A stretch of DNA of 64,000 nt from NCBI GenBank assembly GCA_903813345.2, contig CAIIXF020000010.1, forward strand, positions 27,862,425-27,926,424, in the 5' to 3' direction. Both the position numbers and the translations under genes were made by a program. The DNA is from Owenia fusiformis (Eukaryota > Annelida > Polychaeta > Sabellida > Oweniidae). A model generated the notes under the pieces. It did not search any database. It was not told the DNA's origin and saw nothing but the letters and a program-made list of their open reading frames with translations. Positions within the stretch are counted from its first letter, which is position 1; every line of letters starts with the position of its first letter. Below, in pieces: positions 35,361 to 46,690 of this stretch.

Positions 35361-37879
35361 ACACAAGGGTTGACGTGTAGTTCTAGTAATAACATACATG
35401 ACGAATGGGCACTCCTATGTCAGGATATGAAACTATATAGGTTGCTATTACAAGACGACATTTACAAAGTCAAATGGTAGCACCTTAGACATTTGATTCA
35501 TAACATATTTCAAATATAATCTCCAATTGCGTCAATCCATTATTTTTATGTCCATTTAAATACGCTATTATGGCACAAACAGGTTATAAATCTAAAAGAT
35601 ATATTGTCACCTAACAGGCTAGGACATTTCAATGTGAACGGTCTTAATATGTAAAATCTTATGTTTTTCACTATCACTTTCGTATCTATTCATATGTGCA
35701 GTCACTGCTGAACAATTTCATTCATTTGGTAAAAATGTATTTTACGATGGGTACTGGATGGTTGATTCAATACGGATGTCATTCATTTATTAACTCCCGA
35801 CCGTGGTAATTGAACCCAGTTAATTAAGCACATATTACTACGCAAGGATGGTTCGTAATTAAAAAACATCGGCAGTTATAAGTATAAATACTAATGGTGT
35901 ATATAGTATCATGTAACGCGATCTGGAATTATAGTTGATCACGTGATGCAGGCTAGAGATCTAAATGAACCAATAGGTTTATTATTACTCCAACAGCTCA
36001 ATTCGATCTCACAGTCCTAGAGAGGCGACTGACAATGCAACCGTCAGCCACACGGCAGAAGTAGCATCAACACTATAACTAATAGATATCAGTTTAAGTC
36101 GGCAGTAATTGGACTGGGAAGCACGGTGTATAGACGGATTTGAAGCAATTAGTAGAAAAGTGTTGATGAGGATAGTTCTCACATCGCACGTAGCTTCTAA
36201 ATCTTTAATACCGTATAAAAGTATTTGGTGTCATTACTCTAATGATATAATTTAGTGATCTTGGCTTGAGAGCTTTGGACTGCATTTTTAAGTGACACTC
36301 CTAGAAGGAAACATTTTACCGTCGATGCACTCTGGATTCTTGTTTGGGACCATTGAGAATGGAATTAAAAATACAATATTTCATAAATTGGAAACTATAC
36401 GTAAGTATGTCTTATATTTACAGGTAATGAAAAAGAAACATTATCGTCTTATGATAGATTCGTGTGAATGTATCCTTAAATGCCAGTTCGTTCTTCAATG
36501 TTGATACAGTTCTTATTACACATTTATGAGGCCTATATCGATGATACTCAAACTTTATGCCTCGTTGGCTTTAGAATATATGACTATCTATTTGAATTTT
36601 ATTTATGAATGATGGTGGTCCTAACATTTCATGGAAACCCAGCATTATGATTTTATTACTTAAATCACATGGTTATTGAGTACATGTTTTATTCCCTGAC
36701 TTTGTTTGAGTATCCGGTGCCTTGTGGTTATGACATTTTGCGTTCATAAGATAAAATTATTTATCTATACAATCCGAATGGCATTGTTTTCAGACAATTA
36801 TCAGAATATACCATCGAGAAAATACTTACAACGCAAGCTGTGACAGAGTTTCATATTAAAAGCATTATCCGATCTATAGGGGTGACAAAATTGCAAGCAA
36901 CATGTATAGTTGACCTCCCAATATTTTCTTTACAATCTCAAATACAATACCTCCCAAAAGAGTCACGATATGTAATTAATTGGTGAAGTTATCAAGAATT
37001 CAAAGTGTAAAATGGGGGAAAATGTTTTAATTCCCCCAAATAATAAGAATGATCAAGCTATAAAGAAAAATGAACGCATTATTGTAAAATCTTTATTATT
37101 CCTCAAATACGGAATACAGTTTGGGGATTTCAGAAAATAGACATGACAAGGAAGGATATGATCCCAAAATATTCCAAACTTGAATTAATTTTTGTCAAGA
37201 GTCTTCCTTGGGATATTGATGGATCCGATTCTGCCTTTAAGTTGATATAACAATAATTTGTTTCGTTCGTGATCTTTTCTGAGATTTCCATTCGTGTCAA
37301 ACCACTTCCCCTTTGACCTCTAACTTCAAGAAATTGGAAATCATTGATATCGCTATTGTCTTCGTCGCCGACATTGTGCTCTACTTTAGTTACGTTGTTA
37401 TCGAAGTACTTACTGCGGAATTGTTCGAGAATACAGTTGAATTGATGGTATATTGTTGAACAACAATATCACTACTCATAACCTAGCATAGGATATACTG
37501 TCACAACTCTCTACTTTATAAAGGTAGCATTTGACGCAGATATCATTCAATTAGCCATGTTCCTAGGAGATAATACAACTATCATGTTACACTCGTAAAA
37601 ATCAATGCCATTCTACCTTACGGGACTGCACCTTTTTGTATTTAAGAATCGTAGAGTATTGTGTCAACATCAATATGTTATAAAACATCAGAAACAATAA
37701 GTGTGTATTGACCCAAGGCACTTCACGTACCAGTTTTCTAGATAGCGATTGACCTTTTCGTGGATATACAAAGGATAGAGATATTGACCATCTTCTGGTA
37801 TAATTCACGTCTCAAATGCAGAAATTGTCATTTCCGCTTTGAGCTTTTAACTTCATTTGTGGAGGTGTTTATCTCAGCA
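35361..37879. other. unassigned intergenic sequence
   Basis: No gene or repeat recognised in about 2.5 kb. Frames at 36292-36504 (+) and 37602-37808 (-) have no motif. Confidence 0.4.
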
Positions 37880-38440
37880 TAGCAAAACAAATATACAATG
37901 TCAGACCACACTTTTCATTCTCAAGGGGAATGGAACGAAAAGTTGCTACACACTAACTACTTGGCAAATTATATTGTCGCCATAATACACTATAAAAGAC
38001 TCAATCAAATGACAAGTTGAAATATATTGTTGGAACCTTTAATCGTCTTTTAAGACAGAAAAGCTCTTAAAAATTTGTTTATATTAACATATTACAACAA
38101 ATACGATGTCGGGACACACTTTTATACGTGCAGGTAGTGTAACGAGACGTTGCTTCATACTTCCCACTTTGTAAATTTTACTGTTCTCGATTTATACACT
38201 GCTAAATAGTTCAAAATACATTATAAAACGCCTAAGCAAATGTGATGTTGAAGCAAATATCGTTGAAACCCTTAATCATCTTTAAGGACTGAAAAGCACA
38301 CATCTTATGAATGTGTTTATGTTAACTGATTACAACAAATACGATGTCGGGACACACTTTTATACGTGCGGGTAGTGTAACGAGACGTCGCTACAACACT
38401 ACCCACTTTGCAAATTTTACTGTTCTCGATCTTGTTGAAA
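37880..38440 (+). repeat. about 237-bp direct repeat, 2 good copies and 1 diverged
   Basis: ACGATGTCGGGACACACTTT starts at about 38104 and 38341, followed in both by TATACGTGC, GGTAGTGTAACGAGACGT and TTTTACTGTTCTCGAT. A diverged upstream copy starts near 37894 (TACAATGTCAGACCACAC) with CTACACACTAACTACTTGGC and AACCTTTAATCGTCTTT. The two later copies are much closer to each other, so the last duplication is recent. Confidence 0.85.
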
Positions 38441-39439
38441 GCCTCCGTCTTTTTAGACAAAAAGCACATAGATGCACATATGATCATACGTAACAATGAA
38501 TTATTATATTGACAAACAATATTTCAGAGAGATTTTAAAAAGAGCAGCTGTTAAAATATATATTAGATAAATCAATTACGATATCTGTTATGATCAATGT
38601 TTACAAATTGTATAAACTCTTTTTTTCTTGTTCACTCTAGTGTTAACAGATAACATGGATATGCATTGTTAAATGATTTATACCGATTCTCATTGGAAGT
38701 TACATATGTTTTGTTCGTATTGTGTAGCACAGCCGCAAACGATGGTTGTTCTTGCTTTGATCTTAACCGCATTTCAATGTTCTCCTTTGACGGAGTTAGC
38801 TGATGAAACAGTTTGTAATAGAAGTTTGTCTGGATGGATACTCAGTAATCTTTCGTTTATTGTTCAAGTGGCTTTTATCCACGTCCTGGATGCTCTTGAC
38901 GCAGTGAAACAATAAGTCAGAAAGATGAGGGATATAGCTTTCAATGCCAAAGCTCCCACGGCATTTTTATTAAATCTTTTTTTCTCCATCCTAATGACCA
39001 GCTTGTTAGTTGTGTTGGACTAGAGATGATTATATGAATGCAATATCTATTTTTTAAATGCTCATCCGATTATTAATGAATGGAAATTCAATTTGCATTA
39101 AGAGCCGCTCCAGTCATTATCGAATGTAAATAAATTTAAACTGAATCAAATCAATTATACTTTAAAACAAAACAACAAAAACGCATTTGTAAGGAGCTAT
39201 TGATAAATAAATCCATTTTTCACATACGTTTATCGTTTCTAACAGTATGCGAACGTGTAGATCCTGTTTATAATGATTGTGAGGATGAAGCAAATTGCAA
39301 CTACAATCATACAGTAAAATCTTGAATGTAGAATAAGTTAGTGATTAATCCATGGAAGCAACGTTAAAGTGATAGATGAACGCAAAGTATAATTCCTTTA
39401 TATGAAATAAAAAAAACATCGAATATAGCTTGTATTTTA
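38441..39439. other. unassigned intergenic sequence
   Basis: A plus-strand frame of 80 codons at 38673-38915 contains a hydrophobic stretch (MVVLALILTAF) resembling a signal sequence, followed by two Cys. No splice context or family resemblance supports it, and it is not called as a gene. Confidence 0.35.
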
Positions 39440-39597
39440 TAGAATGAATATAAAGGATTGGTATCGATATGGTGAACTGAATTCAAAAATGTTTTTCTCT
39501 TAAACCAATTATTGAAAACCTTCTGCAAAAAACACGAACCTTTGTGAAATGTTGACTTATTGACAACAATTTCATGCAAAAAATATTTATATGTATT

Positions 39598-39783
39598 TTA
39601 TATAACTGTTTTTGTTAACATTTTTTTGTTTTTAGTGCAATTGTTTTTGTTCCTTTTTACCAATTCTTGAGAATAAAATAAAGTATCTTTCCGAAGCTTG
39701 TTGGAACAAAATAGCATATTCAACATTTCCTTAGACCTCTCAATATTATAGTTATACAAAGGAAATTTTGGTTGATTTAACAA
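39598..39783 (-). pseudogene. protein-like segment, left arm copy, unknown family
   Basis: I do not recognise the family. The minus-strand frame reads LNQPKFPLYNYNIER, a diverged stretch, then FCSNKLRKDTLFYSQ, then a Lys/Asn-rich tail before a stop. The right-arm copy at 39768-40034 reads LNQPNFPLYNYNIER ... FCSNEVRIDVLFHSE. Over the first fifteen codons the two copies differ at five bases, all in third positions, and four are synonymous (TAT/TAC, AAC/AAT, TAT/TAC, AGG/AGA). That pattern is what protein-level selection leaves and is unlikely for non-coding repeats. There is no ATG; the frame opens at TTG close to a stop. Further left, a minus-strand frame at 39364-39579 continues the arm with QKVFNNWFKRKTF and VHHIDTNPLY. 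The whole may be a decayed piece of a larger gene or mobile element. Confidence 0.4.
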
Positions 39784-40034
39784 AAAGTATTCAAAAAATT
39801 AAAACAAAACCCCCAAAAATAGATAAAAATAAAGGTAAACCTTTTATTTCATTAACAAGACTTTTTTTAAATCAACCAAACTTTCCTTTGTACAATTACA
39901 ATATTGAGAGACCTACACATGATGTGTTTATGTCATTTTGTTCCAATGAGGTTCGGATAGATGTTTTATTTCATTCGGAACGTATGATACCAAGAACAAA
40001 AGAAATGTCTGATGTGTTTTCTAAAACAATATAG
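39768..40034 (+). pseudogene. protein-like segment, right arm copy, unknown family
   Basis: The plus-strand frame of 88 codons starts with a Lys-rich stretch (KSIQKIKTKPPKIDKNKGKP), continues FISLTRLFLNQPNFPLYNYN, then FCSNEVRIDVLFHSERMIP, and ends SDVFSKTI before TAG. The homologous part matches the minus-strand frame of the left arm, with substitutions concentrated in third codon positions. It opens at a non-ATG codon. Downstream, the arm keeps similarity to the left arm (a W-L/F-K-R motif near 40130 and VHHIDT-like codons near 40160) but with stops and a 2-bp length difference. The frame is therefore broken beyond 40034. No signal peptide or known domain is visible. It may be a viral, transposon or host gene remnant; the sequence does not decide. 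Confidence 0.4.
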
Positions 40035-40210
40035 AGAAAAGAATATATATTTATTTCAAATTATATTGTTACCATTCGAAAAATGACCATTAAATTGACG
40101 TTGTGTAAAAGTTTCAGAATTTTGTGATGACTGGTTAAAGAGATACGTGTGTTCAAAAAGTTCACCATATCGATACCCATCCTTTAATTTATTAACCAAT
40201 TTTAATTAAC

Positions 40211-40350
40211 TTGCTTTTGAAGACAACATCTTTTATTTTGTTTATTTTGTATACAATTACGCGAGCTCTTCATCGATAGATAGCCGTCTCCCCATGCCAA
40301 AAAGGTTTTGTAAAAATATATATATTCATATAATATATTTATTCATATAA
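40211..40350. other. short AT-rich spacer
   Basis: It contains a TATATAT/ATATTTATTCATATAAT run at about 40314-40350 and nothing else. Confidence 0.4.
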
Positions 40351-40578
40351 TTAATTCTGTAGAAACTTACACATGTTCTTTGGATATAAACCGGTCTTAT
40401 CATAATGTTTGATATACTTTGATGATGTTCTGGTGTGAACATCGTGGGATTCTGAGAGATTGAAAGCTCCATATACGACAATGTTTTCCGGTTCTAATTT
40501 CTGTAAAATTACATTCTTTCTTACTTGCTTACAGATGTAATCATTACTGAGTGGCACTATTGTAAAGTAAAACGACAT
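40351..40578 (-). CDS. small ORF of 75 codons, unknown protein
   Basis: I do not recognise the product. The frame starts with ATG in an acceptable context (CAACATGT) and ends with TAA. The translation begins MSFYFTIVPLSNDYICKQV and goes on through LEPENIVVYGAFNLSESHDV to KHYDKTGLYPKNMCKF. Composition is protein-like (charged, aromatic, two Cys) and codon use is not repeat-driven. It lies 140 bp beyond the inverted repeat that carries two other coding remnants, so all three may come from one degraded element. No splice donor or acceptor was checked beyond inspection. A chance frame of this length is still possible in 64 kb. Confidence 0.3.
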   Translation of the reverse strand: MSFYFTIVPLSNDYICKQVRKNVILQKLEPENIVVYGAFNLSESHDVHTRTSSKYIKHYDKTGLYPKNMCKFLQN

Positions 40579-40688
40579 GTTGAGACATCAAGTTTGTTTA
40601 TGGAAAGATGAAACATTTTTATTCAATACACAGCTATTTCTTGGTCAGACAGATGAGCTTTTTAAAATGATTGTATTCATAATACTAG

Positions 40689-40733
40689 ATCATTCTGATA
40701 CTCATAACATCTTTCTGTTTCACCTGAAACATA
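40689..40733 (+). repeat. dispersed repeat, copy 2 of 2
   Basis: Same 45-bp block as at 10684-10728 (TCATTCTGATACTCATAA, then CATCTTTCTGTTTCAC). Confidence 0.6.
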
Positions 40734-40957
40734 CTCTGATATTATGAGGAAGAGATAAAACTGCCAGTAAGTGTGATAGTTACCATGTAGCCTAATCATT
40801 TACCTTAATGTCAATTCATTGCATAATAGTCATTGTATTTAGCAGCAGATATTAGCACCGGTACGGGTACAACAGTTTTAAAACATGAGCTGGGATGAAA
40901 GATTAGCTTTGGTTTGATGTTATGCACCATCTATTATATTGATAGATATATACACAT
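40734..40957. other. unassigned spacer
   Basis: Nothing recognised. Confidence 0.4.
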
Positions 40958-41095
40958 CAGAACCTGTTTTAATGAACACCTCTCTCAAGTGAGCACCTGT
41001 CTATAGTGGACACCCTCCGCCCGTACTCTACTGACTTCTGTATAAATTACCTTCTCTGTAGCGAACAGCTACCAACAATGAAAGTCTTTTCTTGG
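40958..41095 (+). mobile_element. possible pogo-type transposon terminus
   Basis: CAGAACCTGTTTTAATGAAC is followed by ACCTCTCTCAAGTGAGCACC and TGTCTATAGTGGACACCC. Repeating AAGTGAGCACC / TAGTGGACACC units directly inside a CAG...ACCT end are common at the termini of pogo/Tigger-like elements in invertebrates. The opposite terminus was not found, so this is either a solo end or a resemblance. Confidence 0.3.
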
Positions 41096-42076
41096 CAAAA
41101 AAATGTTCAATATACACAGGTTTAATTTACCTAGATTTCTACGTTTTACTTGCAATCCAAAAAGTTTCATATTTTGTTCCTCTTGATCAGTGAGGTGAAT
41201 AAAGTTAAAAAATAGGATTTGGAAGAATATCGTATTAAAGAAAACTTCACTAAATGATTTGAAATAACATTGACCTTTGCATTCCTGAAACTGCGAAAAA
41301 ACTTATTTTCTTGCTCTTTAAGTGTTCTTATTTCACCTTATAATAGATCGTGGGCACAGGCTAACCTTTAATTATAAGATTATAAATAGCAGTAGAATGA
41401 AAGTTGCACAATGAGGTAATTAGATCCACAAAGGGTTTGATAATGATTGTATGTTCCCGTTTTAATTAATCATTTCTTGAACAACTTGGGTGTTGTAAAC
41501 GCTCGGATGCAAAATTTGATTCTTAATCCACGTCATTTATCATGTGATCATTTTTATGATGATATCATTTTTATCCATTTAAATTTGATGTACCAGAGGA
41601 GAACTCGCAACTTGTGACATGCTTTTCTAAAGCCATCGGGTGATCTCTATATAACAAATTATAGTATCCATGTTGCTATTTTTATTTCTCCACAGTAACG
41701 GACTCTATAAATCAAACCACAAAGCATGTGGATCTAATGATGAACAATTGAAATTGTACTTATCTTTGATCAACTATATATTTCATTGCACTTAATAAAG
41801 TCAGAGACAATTGTACAGTATAATTGTATAGTTCGCCCCCTGAAAACTTTCTAATTGATAAATTGTTTGAACAGCTAGGATGAGCAATGAACTTAGTTGT
41901 TCAAAGGCAACAAAATTAAATAGGTATAACATACGTGACAAAGTCACGGTATCTCAACAAAATTGCTCGACTTATAAATGATAGGGATTTTCGAAAATTA
42001 GGTTGCGGTAGTATGTATATAGAGTATGAAAGGCACACACCTGCTAGTGAAAACAATCGAAATTAAGGCAAGTAAG
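41096..42076. other. unassigned intergenic sequence
   Basis: Nothing recognised. Confidence 0.4.
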
Positions 42077-42137
42077 AACCATACCATACCAAACCATACC
42101 ATACCATACCATACCATACCATACCATAACATAACAT
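42077..42137. repeat. CCATA pentanucleotide microsatellite
   Basis: About 12 units of CCATA (with CCAAA and ACATA variants) run without interruption. The minus strand reads MVWYG-type repeats, an artefact of the repeat. Confidence 0.95.
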
Positions 42138-42650
42138 TTCGACATTTTGATATCTGGTTAAGAGTAAAATAGAAAACGATTCTACCATACAGTTTTCAGC
42201 AGTCGTGTATATTGCACAGTGGTTGAGCCCATCCCACCGGTAGAGACCCTGCGTATTGGGATTATCAGATAAGATTCTCGACATCAATTGTAAAAGTAAA
42301 ATACATTTACGTCGCTCATAATTAGTATAAATGGCCAGAAGGTCGCCTGAGTGAAACTTTCAATGGCAATACAGATAATTACAAAGATAATTACTCCATG
42401 AAAAGCGGCAATTCCCAGTACGTTCCTTCTACCTTCGCCTAAGGTAGACTGAATATTGCTTCATAAATCAGACAGTTTAAAATGGTAATGTGCAGTTAAC
42501 ATGGAAAGTAATTAATAAAAAATAAGATTGAGCCTGAAAAACTAAATTGATACGATAAACATGGATAGGTTGTCAAGCTACGGTAATATTAGACTTGCCA
42601 GCCAGGGCCATGATGTCTGGGTGTGTTTAGTTCTAAGAGTACGTTTCAAG
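42138..42650. other. unassigned spacer
   Basis: Nothing recognised. Confidence 0.4.
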
Positions 42651-42841
42651 ATAACACGAAGCGCGTATATCCATCGTAAGAAGTGATGCAACGTATACAG
42701 GGTGGTCCAAACGTAACAGGACTGAAAAATTGAAACCACTGGGTGCAGGATTAACAAAATGCCAGCACCAGTCCTGTTACTTTTGGAACACCCTGTATAC
42801 GTTGCATTACTTCTTATGATGTATGACGCGCTTCGTGTTAT
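42651..42841. mobile_element. about 190-bp foldback element with internal mariner-type ends
   Basis: The outer arms are ATAACACGAAGCGCGT on the left and ACGCGCTTCGTGTTAT on the right. Next come AAGAAGTGATGCAACGTATA and its inverse, and then CAGGGTGGTCCAAACGTAAC against GTTACTTTTGGAACACCCTG. The last pair looks like the TIRs of a roughly 90-bp mariner-type MITE (42698-42794), so the outer palindrome may be a foldback into which the MITE inserted symmetrically, or one larger element. A 143-codon minus-strand frame crosses the palindrome and is its by-product. Confidence 0.8.
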
Positions 42842-45277
42842 GTAAAGTAAGCACCTCGACTGATAATGAAACATTGCAAGAGAAATTATCATCCTCAAAC
42901 TACCATACAGTCTTATAACTGAACGCATGGATTTGAAGAAATGGATCGTAATATCCCATCCTCTCAGTGGTCTCTTCCTGACTGATACACAACAGCTCAA
43001 GGGATACATAATTAAATTTTACCGCGAAGTGAAATTTTCACATTTTGTTTCGTTCAGTAAATTCACAAATAATGTCATTGAAAAATCTAGATGGTGCGCT
43101 TGTATATAGTAACGTCTTCATGATGTATGTATGTAATTGTTGACCGGAAGTTATTTAAAAAACAGTCATATTTGACGACACCAATTGAATTTTGCGGCCA
43201 TATTGTTTTTTTAATTAATTTGTAATTCTTATCATTTCGCGCTAAAAAATATGTGTAGTCTGAATAAAGAGTGACAAATTTTCAAGAATATTACCATTCA
43301 TTTCACATTGTCCATGAGGTTGATAAGAACACTTGTCGACAGGATGAGGAAAATTGAAGAAATTGATGTTCTTGACGAACAATAATTACAAAGAACAGAC
43401 AATTCAAGGAAGACCAATCCGGTGTCTGTTCCATGGGGAAATAAATCGGCGCCGCCAAACATTCACTGGCTTTTTAACAATCCGACTCTTGATTTCCTAC
43501 CTAATGAACTCACTTTTGATCTTTAAAAAAACTAAATCCTTTTACAGGATAAATCGTCTCTTTAAGTCAGAGCATATAAATTCTCTATCAAAACCGACGA
43601 CTTGGATTGAGTTCCAGTTAGAAATTATCTTTAAGCATTATTAATGAAATATGTTTGAGTCTGCAGTTATCGAATTGACATATATCATGGCAATATATAC
43701 GTTTAATACCAGTAATAAATGCAATTCGTTCTTTGATAACTTGCAAGAATCACGTTTAGGCTTAAAACGGAGTCTCAACCATTAACCTATTGGATACACC
43801 TTCGATGACATTGCCTATTCTTCTCAAGTTTGATCATCAATGAAGGTCTTGCGCAAAAGCCATTGATGAAACCATACCCCTAGTATTACTTGTATAACAT
43901 TAAAAACCCATGCGTGCTTGTAATGTCAATAGTCTGGATCTCCAAGTATGCAACTTGATCGTTTGGGGCTATCAAAGTACATTATTTCATGACATATAAT
44001 CATGTTATCTTAACATTAGTCTACAGTTGCCCCTTTTGCTATTTCCTTGTACCTTCGAGAAGGAACCCCCACACTTTATTCCATGGTGTGTACCTACCAA
44101 AGTGGATATATATTCTGCATATTTCAGGGACTGTGGATGAATAGATGCTTTAGTGACTAAAGACATCCATGATTAATTTAACAGAAAAATACTTTGATAC
44201 AGTTTATACACAAATAGGCAAAACAATGGTTTGTTTTGTGTTGAATACGACTCGTGAGATTAATGCGTTAAGATGAAGTGTTCAAGTTTAACGAACATTC
44301 GTGTCCCAACGGTTTCAAATAAAAGTAAAGCTGAGAAAAAGTGGCTTACTGATAATTGAAAGGGTTGGTATTCTCAAAAGGCAGCAATGAATGCATTCTC
44401 CTTCGTGTTACATCATCGTTCAATTTATCACGTTGAGACATTCCTGAGATTAGCATAACACCTTTTAAAGTAAGTAACATAATCAGACGACGTAGGAGTA
44501 GCAGGACACGCCAAAGATTGAAGGATATGTCTCGGTTTCATATTCTAAAATGACAAGTCACACATTGATTCCATTACTCAGACAGGTAGAAAGGTAATTG
44601 CAGCTAGCCAAGAATCTTCTTGATTTTAATAATATTAGCTTGATTATCATGGAGATGCACTATGATTATATTATATATTTATTGTATCCTTTAACGGATG
44701 TAATTATAAACGACATGGCTTTTCAATAAAGAATAACCCGAAGGAGATGATTATCATCGAGTCTGCAACGTTGTATGAGATGGCTTCCTGCAACGGTTGT
44801 TCTGTTCTTACTTTTGATACAGACGCAGAAGGCGCCCTTATTCCCTCCTCGACATGATTTCTACATCAGTATAATTGATATGTAGTCATGTCCCCCATGT
44901 GTTTTCAGATCGACACCTGATATTAGTCCCCCGAGGCATTCTATGTAATAATATTATTGTGTGTATCATGTGGTACGTGATGTACTTTACAAGCTGATTT
45001 GTGTGTAAATTAGGTAACTAATCATGATATCTGATTGAAATGTTTGCTGATTATCGACCATTATTAATATCTTTCCATATATATCCAAAGAAAGAGAACA
45101 GAGGTTTGACCTTATGTCTAAAAAGTTGGAACCATTTTGGTATAAAAACAGTAACTACTCTGGGTATTTGAACGAGGTAAAGTTGGCCTTGTGTGAGTTG
45201 TATTTGTCTTCTACAGATATAATTGCTTAGGTCAGCCAATACTTTATTAACAAATCAAAATCACACAATCGTGTATG
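42842..45277. other. unassigned intergenic sequence
   Basis: No gene or repeat recognised. The frame of 96 codons at 43354-43644 has a start ATG only after a non-ATG opening and no motif. Confidence 0.4.
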
Positions 45278-45525
45278 GTAGCTGCGGTCATTGTGACAAA
45301 CAAATGCTATGGTATGGTGTAGCTATGGTCATTGTGACAGACAAATGCTACGATACATTGGTAGCTACGGTCATTGTGACAAACAAATGCTACGAAACGT
45401 GGTAGCTACGGTCATTGTGACAAACAAATGCTACGATATGTGGTAGCTACGGTCATTGTGACAAACAAACGCTACGATATGTGGTAGCTACGGTCATTTT
45501 GACAAATAAATGCTATGATATGTGG
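45278..45525 (+). repeat. 41-bp tandem repeat, 6 copies
   Basis: The unit contains GGTAGCTACGGTCATTGTGA then CAAACAAATGCTACGATATG. Spacing is 41-42 bp in the six clear copies. It shares its layout with the 45-bp array that follows. Confidence 0.9.
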
Positions 45526-45829
45526 TAACTGCATTCAGTTTTAAAGCAGTTTAAAAGTGGTAGCTTCGTTATTCAATACACGGTGTAATGCATGCGTAGG
45601 TCCGGTCGGTTATTCAGGGAACAGTTTATTGTGTTTTTCATTTTCGATTGCTTTGTTATAAAAAGGATACACAACTGGCAGCCCTTCATATCGACCACTT
45701 TATATCCTGATTGACGCTACTCCACATTCCATTGAATCAATCACATTTCTTTTGAACATAGCAAGGTCGATATAATGCATCCTTTAGGTTTTACATATGG
45801 TAGTTATGACAAAACACTTTCATTTAAAC
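45526..45829. other. spacer between the two related arrays
   Basis: About 300 bp without repeat units. It contains nothing recognisable. Confidence 0.4.
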
Positions 45830-46690
45830 TGAAGCTACGGTCATATTAACGGCACTGCCATTGTCTGGTAGATATGGGCATTATGGCTAACCAAAACACG
45901 ATATCGTAGATGTGGTTGACACGGTCATAATGTCTGGGTTAAAAATAATGTCATGATATGTGTGTGGTTATTACAGTCATTATGATTGGACAAAATGACT
46001 TTCATAGTGTGTGGTTGATACAGTCATTATGATTGGACAAATACACTCATGGTGTGTGGTTGATACATTCATTATGATTGGACAAATACAATTATGGTGT
46101 GTGGTTCATACAGTCATTATGATTGGACAAATACACTCATGGTGTGTGGTTGATACAGTCATTATGATTGGACAAATACAATTATGGTGTGTGGTTCATA
46201 CAGTCATTATGATTGGACAAATACACCCATGGTGTGTGGTTGATACAGCCATTATGATTGGACAAATACACTCATGGTGTGTGGTTGATACAGTCATTAT
46301 GATTGGACAAATACAATTATGGGGTGTGGTTGATACAGCCATTATGATTGGAAAAATACACTCATGGTGTGTGGTTGATACAGTCATTATGATTGGACAA
46401 ATACACTCATGGTGTGTGGTTGATACAGTCATTTTGATTGGACAAATACACTCATGGTGTGTGGTTGATACAGTCATTATGATTGGACAAAACACAATGT
46501 CATGGTAATGTGGTTGATGCAATCATTTTGGACGAAATACAATCGCGCTATATGTGGTTGATAATCATTGTGATTAGACAAAATACAATGTCGTTGACAC
46601 GGTCAATATGTCTGAATCAAACAAACTGTCATGATATATGCGTGGTAATTATAGATAAAACACAATGTCATTTGTCATTTGTGTCATTTT
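45830..46690 (+). repeat. 45-bp tandem repeat, about 11 regular copies plus eroded flanks
   Basis: Regular copies of GTGTGGTTGATACAGTCATT + ATGATTGGACAAATACACTC + ATGGT run at 45-bp spacing from about 46009 to 46500. Degenerate units extend left to about 45830 (CTACGGTCATATTAACGG, then GTTGACACGGTCATAATG) and right to about 46690. Because 45 is divisible by three and the unit has no stop in two frames, 165 codons are open on the plus strand and 108 on the minus strand. These are repeat by-products. The eroded left flank grades in sequence towards the 41-bp unit. Confidence 0.9.

Larger units (their letters stand above)
39440..40210. repeat. large inverted repeat carrying two copies of a protein-like segment
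   Basis: The arms (39440-39780 and 39868-40210) face each other around a centre near 39824. Outer landmarks are GGTATCGATATGGTGAAC on the left and TTCACCATATCGATACC on the right. Inner landmarks are GGTTGATTTAAC on the left and TTAAATCAACC on the right. Both arms encode the same peptide, reading outward (see the two coding entries). Arm identity is lower than expected for a fresh foldback element, and indels shift the frame in the outer parts. Confidence 0.75.

Noticed and set aside
38673-38915. Small secreted protein (hydrophobic start, two Cys)
   Set aside because: Only the hydrophobic stretch supports it, the signal-like Met is internal, and no family or splice support was seen.
42578-43009. 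143-codon minus-strand frame
   Set aside because: It runs through the 42651-42841 palindrome and has no recognisable motif.
46011-46508. 165-codon plus frame and 108-codon minus frame as genes
   Set aside because: Both are by-products of a 45-bp repeat lacking stops. No start context or non-repeat domain.
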